Assembly (NCBI GenBank): GCA_019671135.1
Contig: JAHRHY010000008.1
Coordinates: forward strand, 1,116,001-1,180,000
Length of the DNA stretch: 64,000 bases
Reading direction: 5' to 3'
Source: Linnemannia hyalina
Taxonomy: Eukaryota > Mortierellomycota > Mortierellomycetes > Mortierellales > Mortierellaceae
Shown in pieces: positions 36,046 to 52,000 of this stretch. Every line of letters begins with the position of its first letter. Position 1 is the stretch's first letter. The notes below the pieces were generated by a model. That model saw only the letters and a program-made list of their open reading frames with translations. It was not told the origin of the DNA and did no database searches. The translations under genes were made by a program, and so were the position numbers.

Positions 36046-37143
36046 GGCTAAGGAGAGAGAGAGAGAAAAAAAGATATATACTATTCATACCCAAACTTTT
36101 AAATAACGCCATGTACAAATTGAACGAACCACCCTAATGTAGTTTTAATAAACACTTTTGCTCTACGAATACAAGAGCGCATAATTAGCACGAACCTGCA
36201 TTGCGAACCAGGGGTGGTGGGGGGTGCGGTGTTTCATGTTCAGAATCGAAATGATTACTATTATCATTCAGGCACCATCAGGGCAGCAGTGATCAGTTTT
36301 AGTCACAGATCACTAATAGTCTTCTGGTCCCTGCGCTCTCCAGCTCTCTTTCTTATGTTCACCCCCTAATCTCGCAGGGTGCGCATGGGGACATCCACTG
36401 GCTGTCGAGGGGTTGTGTGTTTCCGAGAGAGAAAGAATATTGGATGAGAGAAGAAAGGGGGTGCTCAGGCTTCAACTGCCGTCATTCATCAGGCAATACG
36501 GCAGCGAAGAAAAAGAGGGAAGGGAGAATGAGGCTTTGGGCATGGACAGCCCAGACAAGGACAAGGCGAGGTGGGACAGGATTGACTCAATGACCCAAGG
36601 ACAACAACAACGACCACACACAAGAAAGAAAGAAAGAAAAAAAAATAACAACGCCCGCCGAGAGCCCTTCGCTGCTGTCGTTACTACCTTTTGTTTTTCT
36701 CTTCTGCTTGTTGGTCGCACAATGCTTTAACTATCGTACCTTTCCCTTTCTTTTTTTCTTTTTTTCTTTTCTTCTTTTTTCTTTTTCTCTTTCGCTTCTT
36801 CCCTCACCTTTTGCCACACCCCACTCACAGTCTCCCCTCACCGACCTCCGTCTTTTTTCATCCACACTTACCCATATACCCCTTCTTCCTCGCCCCTTCC
36901 CCCTTCCCCTTTACCCCCTTTACCCCGTTTCTGTAAGTCAAATAATACTTTTAAGCTCATGTCTGCCCTGAAGAAAAAATAACTAGTGCGGTTCATTGCT
37001 CATGCCCCACATGGACAATGACTTCCATGTCAGTGAAAAAAAAGAAAGCTCCTCCACTCCTTCTTTTTTACTTTCAGTTCAGCTTATACTCTACAGCACC
37101 GCTTTAATTCCTACCCTAGTAGAAAACAGCAAATACCCTAATA
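36046..37143. promoter_or_regulatory. Intergenic region with pyrimidine-rich promoter of the eIF4E3-like gene
   Basis: About 1.1 kb between two plus-strand genes. A block of almost pure T and C spans 36736-36932. A GTAAGT at 36933 and a TTTACTTTCAG ending at 37077 could bound a 145-bp 5' UTR intron. AATAAA at about 36147-36152 may serve the upstream gene. Confidence 0.45.
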
Positions 37144-38505
37144 ATGCCACCATCAGTCGTTTCTCCTCCAAGCATGGGTTTCGGGTCCGGTATCATTGGA
37201 CGGGAAAGACCTCTTCTTGTCGGCAGTGCGCTCAACGGCGGCAACGGCAGTGCCGCCTTTCGACAACACACCTTTCGACAGCCACAGCCACAGCAGGTTA
37301 CTTCACTCGACTCGAAGCCTAATTCAGGAGCAGGAGCAGTTCCGGCAGTGACAGTGACGCCGATCCCCTCAGATATCATCATGACCAAGATTCCTCTCAA
37401 GCGCAAGTGGACCTTTTGGCACGACAAGTAAGCTTAAAATAAGCGGGTGTTACGAGAGGGAGAGTGTAAAGCAAAAAGAAAGGCACATACCATACAGTTT
37501 ATTGCGCAATAATGAGAAGGGAACGGGAGGATGGGCAGAGGGAGAGTATTAGTCTTGAACCTTACTAAAATTATGCCTTTGCTTTGGATAAATAGGATTG
37601 TTGCCAATCCCACTCCAGCATCGTACACCGAGAACCTCAGGACAGTAGCAGAGGCAGACACAGTCCAAGTATGAAGCAAGCAGATACCATTTAACTGTTT
37701 TGCAATAGTAGACATGCCATCATGCCACTTTCGTTATCGTGACGCCAAATTTCGAATCGATGGCGATCTGAACATGAGCGCAGACTGCTAACATTCACTT
37801 GTCACCTCTTTTTCGTTTTCTTTATTAGGGGTTTTGGTCAGTGTACAACAATACGGCCGGTCCAGAAAAATTGGCATTGCGATGCTCGTTGCATTTCATG
37901 CACAAGGGAGTCAAGCCACTATGGGAGGACCCCCAGAACGAGCGAGGTGGCGCCTGGAACTTTAGGATAGCCAAGGCGAGCACTCCTGTGGTCTGGAGGG
38001 AGTTGCTCATGGCCTTGGTTGGCGAGCAGTTTGAGGATACTATCGCGCCAGGTACTTTATCCGATTTTTTTTTTGGCTTCGCATCTTGTTTGGATCTGTC
38101 GTCTCGCTGTACTTTTTCGTCTGTCTTCCTTTATTGACGCTATCGTATGACAATTGCACTACAACCATAGGCGACGAGATTTTTGGATTGTCGGTGTCAG
38201 CGCGGTGGAACTCTGACATCTTTCAGATCTGGAACATGGACTCGTCGCTCAAGGAAAGCAGCACGGTCATGGATAAAGTCACCGCGATCTTGGCCAACGT
38301 CGACTCTCTCAAGGATGTCGAGATTCAGTCGCCCTTCTACAAAGGTAACTATCGAGGCTAGAGGTTCGGGTTCACGTATTATCGAGATGGTTAAAGCTAT
38401 ACCGAAGGGTGCGTTTGGTCTCTATCTCTCCTCTCTAACTCACCTCGCTGTCTTGTTCTTGTATATGTTGTAGCTCATAAGGACCATGAGCATTTCAACA
38501 AGTAG
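37144..38505 (+). CDS. eIF4E family cap-binding protein, class III (eIF4E3)-like
   Basis: Five exons (37144-37427, 37596-37668, 37829-38051, 38171-38344, 38474-38505) give 261 residues. After a disordered N-terminus of about 85 residues the eIF4E core runs from PLKRKWTFWHDK to the stop. Diagnostic pieces are TVQGFWSVYNN, LALRCSLHFMHKGVKPLWED, ERGGAWNFRI, VVWRELLMALVGEQFED, DEIFGLSVSARWNSDIFQIW and the C-terminal FYKAHKDHEHF. The FWSVYNN, LRCS and FYK-H--H-F segments match animal eIF4E3 (class III) better than class I or 4EHP. The first cap-stacking Trp of class I is Tyr here (PASYTENLR); the second Trp is kept in PLWED. Cap binding by one aromatic residue, as in eIF4E3, is therefore likely. 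It may be a translational regulator rather than the general initiation factor; that is inference. Confidence 0.88.
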
Positions 38506-38986
38506 ATGTGGACAGTTCACCGTTGACACATGATTTGCATAGACAGTTTTCAACTAGCCGTCTCGCGCTATGGATATAACGAGTTCAGATAAGAAGGCAG
38601 TTCATGGTAGTCGAGGCACATCAAAGATAATGGTGCCTGTCTCCTCTCCCTTAATAAGATTGACGTTCAACAGGAAGAAGGTCGATCCCTATCCAGGCAC
38701 CATCACCGATAACTTTACCTGTGTCACTGATCAAAAATAAAAGGCAGTCGCCGTGCAAAAGAGACCTCACGAGCAACGATCCTCCACTCACAACTCTGTG
38801 TGAGCCAACTGCGATAGACAAAGCGAAGGAAGAGAGCAATAGGGAGTAGGGAGTACAACAGAAAGAAGAGAGAGCAATTGACAAAGGGGAAGTATCTTTT
38901 GATTGAGTTTTGTGACTCTCTTATGCAAGAAACGTTTGAGGAAAAAAAAAAGTTCAGTTGAGGAGATGCTCTTCTCTTTATTCATC
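38506..38986. other. Intergenic region before the DEAH helicase gene
   Basis: About 480 bp holding the 3' end of the eIF4E-like gene and the promoter of the next gene on the same strand. Nothing specific is recognised. Confidence 0.4.
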
Positions 38987-41875
<2,889 letters not shown>

Positions 41876-43570
41876 TTGCTTCTTAATTAAAGGGAGTATG
41901 CACAAACCCCTCGATTCAATGCCCGACCAAAGACACCAGAAAATGGACCTGCCACTGGATTCTTTTCTTTTCTTCGTGCGTTTCACCTTGGTACAGTACG
42001 AAGATCTGTTGCTGACGAAATGAATGAAGTTCGTTAATCTTTTGCTTATCAAAACATCGACTGGGAGATGAGCAACACGGCTTCAGCGACGACCTGCCTG
42101 GCCTATGGCGAAGAGCGCTCAGGAAATAATGGGTAAATTCGTTAAATGATTTTAGTGACAATGGTTGTCCCCGCGCCGTGCCGCCATCAGAACAAAGTAA
42201 AGATGAAACAAGAGTTCCTGAGGTGACTATTGTCCGGGGTCCTCTTTTGCGTCTTTCTAGATAGAACAATAACAGTAGAGTTGAACTTTTTTTCTTGTGA
42301 ATCTGTGTCCGCGCCGGGCGCCAAAAGAAAATGAGGGATGAAGGAAAGGAAGAAAAGCTGGAAAGGACGACCCTAAAGAGGGGATGCACGGACGTTGCCT
42401 TCTCTCTTGGTTTGTGTTTTTGAGTTTAATGGTTCAACAAGGGTGGTGGGTGGTCCTGACCTTTTTCAATAACTTTAGCCGTTTTGTTGAAACTCTTTTA
42501 GGACGTCCACTATGGGCACAATTCTGTTACTGTGGTGCTCCCCACTCGGACGCGTTCGATTTGTTATGTTTTGCACACAAAAAAAGGTGAAGGAGTATAT
42601 GGAAGACGTGGCGTAACGTCGTGCAGGAAGAAAAAATTGCTTTTTGATCCCTGTCCCCACCCCTTCTCCTTTGCACACAGATGGAAAACAGTAACACGAG
42701 ACAAAGAGGGGCAAGGAGCTGAATGAGAAAACCCCTTTGACCAAGAAGCTCACACAGTGTGGGATGTGGGCACACTAAAATTAAGCAAGACGAATGAAGG
42801 GTCCAACCCATATCGCGACAAATTGTTGTCAGTAACAAACTTACAACCAAAGTGCGTTGAGCTAACGCAGAGTATGAACAGGAAGTGGTTTTTGGTCTCT
42901 TTTCATTCACACGATGAGAGAAGAATGACCGTTCCCGGTGGTTTAGGTTGTGGTGGCTCATGCTTACTCCATGGTTGAGTTTCTATTTTTCGCGTTCTCC
43001 ATTTGTGAGCTTCTGCCAATTGTTTTTTTTCACCTTATCCTTGCGCGAAATGTGATATGTTTGTGTAGCTGTCATAAACAATCATCCAAGGATGTGTGTG
43101 AGAGAGAGGGTGAACAAGCAGCAAAAAGATAAATAAGGAAAACAATGGGTCATGTTCAATTGGCCAGTGGAGACAAGAGGGGGGCAAATAGGAGAAAAGG
43201 GGAATAACATTAAGAGTTTTCAGGCACAGCCTACGTCTGTTTTCTAATGTGATCGCGCGGACTTCCTTTTTTTCTTTCTTTCGCGCTCCACGCACTCCTT
43301 CTGTTCGCTTGCTATGTTTTTCTTGTCTTCACCCTCGACAAGTTTTGCATTAATGCCAGGCAAGAGCTATTCGTTCTGCTTCATCCCCCTTGCATTACTG
43401 TCAACCCCCTCCTCTGCCCCCCCTTACCCCTCCTCGATCCAACATGCACTTTGCTTTGAGGATAGGGAAACTAAGAGAAGGAATTCTGAGAGGCAGGACA
43501 ACTAAGACGAGGAAGTAGACGGCTGAATACGGACCTGCTGCGTTCCTTGCTCATAGCCCACCTCCCTCGT

Positions 43571-43595
43571 CCCCCCCCCCCCCTTTTTTTTTTTT
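43571..43595. repeat. C13 followed by T12
   Basis: Two adjoining homopolymers in intergenic DNA. Confidence 0.9.
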
Positions 43596-44861
43596 ATACG
43601 AGTCGTGTCTATATGCAACAGCAACAAGATCAAGCATAACAGGGAAGTAGGGGGCTTAACTCTTTCTGACTTGTAATCATGAAAGTGCGCCTAAATGAGA
43701 TTGATATTTTATTACAGCCTTTCCTCCTCAATGAACAATAAATGCACGCGTCAATTTTCTCAGCGTTCGTGAGCCCTTAGTACGGTGAGTACGACCATGG
43801 CGCATTCAACTCAAGATCCGTTTTGGATTAGCCCTGATGGAAAGTGACAATGCGATTGCTCTTCCCTTCCATTTCATCCGTAGGTCTAGCATGGGGACAT
43901 GATCTTGCCGAATCATGTTCACCATCTGTAACTCTTCTGTCTCTTTCCTCATTACTGGAGTAATCACACTCTTTTGTACTCTCGTTTTTTGGCAGGACAA
44001 GGCTGTTTAGGGTGTTGCTGAGATGATCTTTGCGACAGATGCAAACTATGGTCTACTGCCTTTCCTTTTTTTTTCTTTGCTTTTACAAGTTTCAACTCAA
44101 TAGGTGTGAAAGAGTGAGTTTTATTTGGGCGTGCTTTTAGGGTAACCACCCTCGCCTCTTCGAACATGCCATGAACAATAATTTTCTCAAAAAAATTCTA
44201 CTCCGTTATCATGCTTTGCTGTTAATTGTTCCACCAAAATCAAGTAGTACGCTTCACTCAGGTTTTCGAAGATCTCTCCGGTCTTTAATTGTTCCTTATT
44301 TAGTTATTTTATCCTCCTTTCCTATCGTTACTTAAGCGTCTTGAGATTTTTTTCAGAAGGTGAGTCCATTGCACATGGTTCAATGAACTCTAGGAACACT
44401 AAAAAGGGAGTAAGGGGAAGGGGTAGCCAGCAAAACAAAGCAAAAAAAAATTCGTCTTGTATGCCGAGAGTCTGTTTGTTTTTTGTTTTGGTTTATTGCC
44501 CTTCTTCCTTCTGTAATTCTCTTCGCACTCCTGTTCCTATTTTCTGTCATCCTTGTTTTCTTCTCCTGCAGGTATCACTCCATTTAAGCGATGCAATGCA
44601 ATGTGATGGATGGCCAGATGGTGTATTATTTTTTGGCTGGGTTGTTTGATTTGCCAATGGGCCAATGGGATGAAATTAAGAATCGAATGAATGAATGTGG
44701 GAGAGAAAGACAAGCGTAACAATACAACTGACAATCGATATCACTCATTCTCGCCCTTGCTCTTGTCGGTCGTTATTGCTCTCATGTTATTTGCAATTGT
44801 GCACACACATCAACATCACTATCTATGACACACCTCTCTTTTATTTTGCTTCGCCCTAAAC

Positions 44862-44878
44862 ACACACACACACACAGA
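44862..44878. repeat. (AC)n dinucleotide repeat
   Basis: About eight AC units in the upstream region of the C2H2 gene. Confidence 0.85.
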
Positions 44879-46023
44879 CACACTACCACAATCAATAACA
44901 CAGAAAAAGTTTCATCGCGCGAATCCTGAGTGCGATTATTTTCTTCTACTTCAATACGCGCTTGAATGACTATCTTATTCCATCGATTTTTGATTCATTA
45001 GTACAACGCGCACTTACACACTCACACACGCAGTTGTCTCTCCCTTCAGTCTTCCTGCCCCCTTCCCTTTATCCGCCCCTGTCTCGCTCTGTGCAACCAG
45101 ACAGCCAGCTGGCCGAAGAGAAACTGGCCCAATCATATCGATCATAGTGACATTTTTTCTGCACCTGAGACACCGACACGCACCTTGGCACTTTGAACCC
45201 GCAATCAAAAACCTGCCCAATCCCTTCGACTCGTCGGCCCCATAATCGCCACTCCTTCCACCTTCCTCCTTCCTCGGACCTGTTTTATCGTCGTCAGTCA
45301 CTCATTTATTCAGTCATTCAGTTAGGACAAGAATTCTCTCTCTTTCGTTTCTCGCTTTACCCGTCACTCCCCTTCCCTCAGCCAACAAACAAACGACCTA
45401 CTTCAACACTGCTAATCGTAAGCGTCGTTATCTAACAACATTCATTGGGGTACAGACAGTCCCAAGCAAATAACAGCAACCATTCCGGCAGCAACAGTAC
45501 TTCGACCAGGCGCTATGGTATCTGAGCGATGTAAGCACATACATGTATACGTACATACACGTCTGCCCATCTTCCACCCACACAATGACACAACAGCAAC
45601 AACGGTTCATATGTGCCCTCCTCGTGCTAATGCATCTGCCTGCCGGTCTGCAGATGCAGAACAACAAAGAGCGAATGACTGTGGATGCAGTTTAAACTCC
45701 TTTTTTTTCTCTTTGTCGTTTCTTCTTGGCTGTCCTTTTTCAACAAAACAGCCTTCTCCCGCCATAATCCATTGTCATATCAATGTCCTTCATTGAATTA
45801 AATCCCCATTGAGTGCTCTTTGCATAATATCTCTACTTTTTTTGTTTTTTTGTTTTTGTTGTATGTTGTGGTGAGTTGTTTGTTGTCATTGTTTGCTGCT
45901 TCCCTTCTTCCTTTCCTTTCCTTCCTTCCGTCCGCCCATCCTTCCTATTCCTTCGTTTGTTTACATTCATTTACCCTTCCTATCACCTCAACAAGCTACT
46001 TACTATCTACATACTATCCAACG

Positions 46024-49000
46024 ATGGTGGAGCCTTCGTCGTCATTCGCATCCCGGTACTCATCCTCTTCCTCGCCTCTCTCCCTCCACCCCCCCTCATC
46101 GTCATCTTCAGCATCCACGAGCGACCGCTATCTTGGCTACAGTCCCAGCGCCCGCCATGATCGCAGCCAGCACTACTTCTCCTCCAACAGCGCCCCCCAT
46201 GATATTGCCGCCTCCTCAACTGAGAGCCCACAGGACGCTCCTCAATCATCGTCATCTTCTTCCATTCATGCACGCCACTTCCGCGGATACTCGGCTCCCG
46301 AACGAGAACGGGAACGGTATCGCTACGACAGCGATGGACGACTTCGCGAACAGAACCAAAAGTCTTCACCCACTGCATCACCTTCCTCCTCACCCACTCA
46401 ACAACAACAGCAACAACAACAACCTCATTTGAGGGCACCACATAATCAGCATCACCAGCACCAGTTCCATCCTTATCATTATCAACAGCATCAACCCCAT
46501 AATAGCATCCACCACTATCCGCAGTACAGTCAACCGTCGTCTTCGATGCATGAGAGCAGCAGCAGCGGCATTCAGCAACATGGTCTCCCGATGGGCTCTC
46601 ATCTTCGGCCCACCGTTGGTTTTAATAACATCGACCCGCCTAAGAAGGACGACAATGACCGTCGATCTTCTGTTGTCGCACAAGCTGTAAACAACAACAA
46701 CGGTCATCCATCGATGCAGGCTCATGCCCTGCCTCAGTGGACTTCTCCCTGGGAAAGAGGAGAGCACGAGCACGAGCAGGGAGCAAGCAGCGAGGTCATC
46801 AATGTTAACAACAACAACGATGACCCTCATTGTCGATATCCCATCCACTCGTACACCTACCCTCCGTCCATTAGTAACAGCTACAGGAGCAACCCTCTTC
46901 CTCTTCAACCTTCGTCGTCGTCTTTCTCTTCTCCTCCTTCTCCTTCCGCCTCATCGCCATCCTCCTCTTCGTCAGTATCCCCATCATCCTCTTCGCCCCT
47001 CTCATCATCCTCTTGTTCGCCCGCTTTTGTCGCAGCTCGCTTGGCCACAAACCATCCTTCCTCAGAAACAACTTCAGCCTTCCCGCTGCTCACCTCCACC
47101 TCTACCGCAGGAGCCCTGCCCTTGTCGACTGCAACCGTGCCCTGGAACCGGTCCTCATTGCGCCATGAGATCATCTCGATGGAATCACCTCCCCCTCCTG
47201 CCTCATCAGCCTCCCTCCACTCTCTTCACTCTTCCTCTTCCTCTCGCCATTCGAATCCCTCCCACGGTCACACTCATTCCCACTCATCCTCATCCACTAC
47301 TCCTTCGCCACCTCATTCAGCCACGCACTCTCCAACAACAGTTATGAAAACACCACCACACCCCACTCCTGATTCTTCTTCCTCACCAGAGACTCAGAAA
47401 AGGAGGAGTAGGCCCTCTATACCCACCACATCAACAACAACACCATTACCACCACCGCCACCAGAATCACCATCGACAATGGTCGTTTCATCGTCTCAGA
47501 ATCCTCCTGGCAAAGTGGGGGTGGGTCGACCTTCGACAAGAACAGAGAAGGAGGAAGAGGATGACACTCCAGAGACCGACACGGGATCAACATTTGACTC
47601 TAGACAGCAAAAGAGACGCGGCTCAGCGCTGACGATGACAGAGGAAGAGGATCAGGAGGTGCCTCGGGCAGCAGCGGCAGGGGCGATGGTAGGACGAGAA
47701 CGAGGAGGAAAGGGAGGGGAGCAGAGTAGCATCATGAGGGCACAAAGAGCTACTCATCATGCCAGCCAAGCAGCAGCCGCAGGAGGTGACGAATACGACT
47801 ACGACAGAGACAGGGACGAGGACAGGGCAGCAGGAAGTTCTGCTTCTCCTTCTTCTTTATCGGTTTCCTCTTCTTCTTTTCTTCCCTCTCCTCACACAAC
47901 CACATCATCAAGCCATGGTCGCATTAACAACAACAGCAGCAGCAACTATAACAACAACTACAATAACAACAGCATTAATAGTAATAGCAGCAGCATACAG
48001 CAACAACAGCGAGGCATTCGCCCGGACCAGCCATTCCACGATTCACCCCCTCCTCCTGTCTCCCCTTTATCCAAGCAAGAACTCCCTCCGCAACACTCTT
48101 CCTCTTATCTTCAACAACAGCAACAGCAGTCAATTGACTATTCTTCTCAAGAGTACCACCATCAACAAAAGAGAATGATGGGAAGAGCCTCAGGCCCCTC
48201 TCTTTCCTCCTCCTCCACTTCCTCCCCTCCCCCTCCCGCCTGCCTCTCCTCTTCTGCAGCCACTTCCGACCACCCATCATTATCCTCACCCTCCTCACAG
48301 CCTTTATCCTCCTCATTCTCCTTGCCCACAGGAACACAACAAGGAGCAGCACCACCTGCACACAGTCGATTTTCCCCTTCTATGAACGACACCCCTCTGT
48401 CCTTCGACCAGACAGGCCACACCCCCAACTTCCCTCCCGTCCACAGCCCCGGCGGCCCCTCCCTCAACAACAAACGCAGGAGTCTCGCTGATCTCCTCTT
48501 TGTCCCCACCAAGATCAAGGCCAAACGGAGCAGCTCGAGCAGCGTCAGCAGCGTGGATTCTTCTTCTTATCGACAGGACGAGACCGGACAAGAACTCTCT
48601 GGCAACTTTAACGTCGGCTGGTCAAACCATCCAAAGTCAGCCTCCGCAACATCAACCACCAGCACCTCCTCTACCGGCGCCATGTCTGGCTCAGCTGGAT
48701 TAACAATAACATCGTCATCAAACGTCCCCCACCACCACTACCAACAGCACCACCACCAACAACAGCGCATGTCGCTAGAATCTCAAGCCTCGCCACCCGC
48801 CCGCAAATCTTCGACGGTCAAGGGTGTTGGCAAAGGAGCGGGTAATGGTGGGCATGGGTCCAGCTCTTCTCCAAAGACATTCCAGTGCACGGGCTACCCG
48901 GGATGCAATATGGTGTTTACCCGAAGTGAACACTTGGCCAGACATGAAAGGTAAAAAAAAAGATCTATTAGTCTCTTTTTTTTCTTTTTTTTTTCTGGTT

Positions 49001-52000
49001 TATCTCTCTGTCTGTGTGTGGTGTGTGCGTGTATGTATCTCTCTATCTGTGTGTCTGTGTGTCTCTTGTGTCCCTCACGCAGGGTCAAGGTGGGACACAG
49101 GACAAGTTGAGAATGTTTTCTTTCCGTGCTTGTTGCCTTTTCTTTTGCTTATTGTCGTTGATGAGATGGGTATGGCTATGTCCTATGTCCGTGTAGTCCT
49201 TTTTTTTGCGTCTCCTTATTGCGGCCATCTCCATGACCTGACTGACCTCCTTTTTGATGAACCCGAACCTCCTTGGGGTGCGTTAAACCATATCCCTCAT
49301 ATATATCCTTCTCATTCTCACTCTCTCTATCCTTATTTTTTTTTTCTCTCATCTCTTTTTTAGGAAGCACACGGGGGAGAAGCCATACAAATGCATAGTC
49401 GCGAACTGCCCGCGTACCTTCAGTCGCTATGACAACATGATCCAGCACACTCAAACCCACAGTGATCGCACCAAGAGGGACTCACTCGCCGCTGTCGCCT
49501 CTGCCGCCTCTGCCGCAGGAGTCATAAGTGGACCCCATTCCCGGTCATCCTCAGTTCAATCGACCCCACTCTTGCCAGGAAGACCCAGAGGAGGAAGTAA
49601 TCCCGTCGTGTTTGGGCCTAGCTGGGATGAGCATCTTCGACGGACACAGAATAACTCGCCTGCTGCCTCGCCCTACAATGCCAGCCCCGCGTTTTCTCAT
49701 CATCATCAGCAGCAACAGCAGCATCACCATCCATATTCTCCTCACTATCAACACCACCCGCAGCAGCAGCAGCAACCACATCATCCTATTCAGTGGTCTC
49801 TCCCGTCAGGCGTGCCCGCCGGTTCGTCGCCGGCCTTGCCGACCCAGTACTACGGTCATCACCATGGCGCCGAGAGCCACCCCTCTCTGCCAGGATACCA
49901 AAGTTCCTCCACGCCTGTTGTTCGGACTCTCAAAGCCAACTCTCGGAGCTTGCCCCATCTCCAAGCAAGAGCATCACCCATAGCATCATTTTCCCCTACC
50001 GCTGACAGTCCTAGCGTCGGGTTACAGCAGAATATGTCGACCATGGAGATTGAAGAACTTAAGCGACGAAAGAGTGAAGTGCTATTGCCGTCATCCTTTT
50101 CCGGGGCTCGAGCTGCATCACCCACATCGACTGGATATGATCAGGGGATCGGGTTGGGCATGGCACCTTTCACACCAACGACCTCGCACTCGCAGTCTCT
50201 TCCTCAGGTGGAGAAGTTGACAGCCGGAGAGCAGGAACGACTGAACGAACATCGACGGTCGGCGCAGGCAATGTTCTTCAAGATTAATGCTGGTCGTGAA
50301 GGGTCTATGGATACCAGGAGAACGCCAGAGTATTCGGAACACCCTAGCTCCACTGTTGGGCCTTCTCAACAGCAGCAACACCATCACCAACCTTTGGCAG
50401 TCAACACAACTCCGAGTTCTGGAAGTACAGGGTCAGGCCTTCCCCATGTGCAGCAACTTTCAGCCTTAGAGAAGGGTCGGTTGTTGGAGCATCGTAAATC
50501 GACCCCAGAGCTCATGTACGACGCGAAGATGAAGCGATCTAGCAATGATCCAACCGATATGGTCGTCCAACCCCTGCCTTCGCGTGATGCCCGGTCGGGC
50601 ATGCAATGGTTCTCCCAGATTAGCAATCAGGTGACTTCGTCTCCAAGGTCCTCCTTGACGCCTCGAGAAGGTAGTGGTGGCGGTGGTCCTTTCTCTGTCC
50701 AAGATCCTGGTCATAGCTCCTCCTCATCCTCCTCTAGACCTTCAAGCGGAGACTCCTCCATGATTTTGCCGCCTATCTTGGGACCCTATGAAGAGCAACA
50801 GCGTGACCGCCAGGGTCGTCTCCGATCTCATTCGTCGCATATCCACCCTCTTTCGACACCCTTGACTCAGTTGGACTCATCGAACCTAGCACAGTTTTCG
50901 TCGAGCGAAGAGTCCAAGGACCAACGGCAGCAGTTTGATACAGCGCTCTCGCCTCGTCTGGAGCATCATTGGGAGGAGCAGTATTTTCCGATCCGTAAAC
51001 GACATGTTGTTGAGACGATTGACCAGATTGACTTGCGCGACTTCTTGGGTCTCAAGTATCAAGTTGCCGAGCACCATGCCAACGAGCAGTTCAGGAACCC
51101 CGAGTTTTTGGGTAACATGACAGCCATCCTTTGTGTCGTCCGCGCTCCGCATACGGCTTGGAAAGGTGGCGAGAGACGTCAAGGGAGCCAGGGAAGCGTT
51201 GTTAGTGCTGGTGAGCAAGGGAGCAGTTTTGCGGGATCCCGGCGGACTTCTGAAGACATGGAGGTTGACGAGGCTGAACAAAGGAGTATGGCTGCTGCTG
51301 CCGCAACCAAGGCGACTGTCATCAAGACTGAAGAAGGTGCCAGTGCGGTCAAGAGGGAACCTATGTCGGAGTCGATGGATGTGGATGATGGCAGTGGCGG
51401 TGGCCAGTCTGTCACGACCTCGAAGGATGTTGTTGTTCAGCCCTGTCGGTTTGCACTCGATATTGATGTCGACTTGTTCAGCCGCGACCCAGAGCCTAGT
51501 TTGCGAGGATTCGAGAGCTTGACCATCAACAGCCTCTTTCCGACTCGGAGCTTTGTCGCTGGTTTCGAGGACACCTCAGCCGAGTCTCACACTAATGCCA
51601 CGGAGAAGGAGCGCTACCTCTCGGCTCATAATGGGTACCCGTCGAACTCACGTCTGGGCCGGTTCTACCTCCCGGAACGATCCTTCAGGACTCCCGAGTC
51701 CCTAGCGACACAACCGGACCCAAACGACCGCTGGGTCTGCTGTAGGTTCGAGGAGTACCATGGGGTGTCGATCTGGGTCCTGGAGAGCGTGCTGGACAAG
51801 TACCATGAGATTTCGCGTCGACACAAGATGGCCTTGACGCTTGTTGGAGCGACGGTTTATCATCGTGAGGCGGTGTATAATCGCGAGGACTGGGAGATCC
51901 ATTCGGGAGAGCAGTATGAGGTCAAAGTCAAGGAGTCGGTGCTGTACCCTGAGATGATCCATCAGGTCTGGAGGGATATGTATCATCAGCATCATCAGCG

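Larger units (their letters stand above)
41876..46023. other. Long non-coding region upstream of the C2H2 gene
   Basis: Over 4 kb without a convincing coding sequence; frames are short, lack family features and show no consistent codon bias. A C13-T12 run lies at 43571-43595 and an AC repeat at 44862-44878. The part from about 44750 is pyrimidine-rich and probably holds the promoter and a long 5' leader of the C2H2 gene. A donor GTAAGC at 45418 and an acceptor GGTCTGCAG ending at 45653 could bound a leader intron. Confidence 0.5.

Noticed and set aside
36180..36260. A tRNA-like B-box hint (CGAACC) after the PH-LRR gene
   Set aside because: No acceptor stem, anticodon arm or A box could be paired with it.
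44341..44649. Open frame of 102 codons in the long region before the C2H2 gene
   Set aside because: There is no family feature, and T-rich DNA explains its hydrophobic part.
45820..46023. Hydrophobic N-terminal stretch resembling a signal peptide in front of the C2H2 protein
   Set aside because: It comes from translating a T/C-rich leader. A nuclear zinc-finger protein would not need it, and the ATG at 46024 starts the usual Ser-rich N-terminus.
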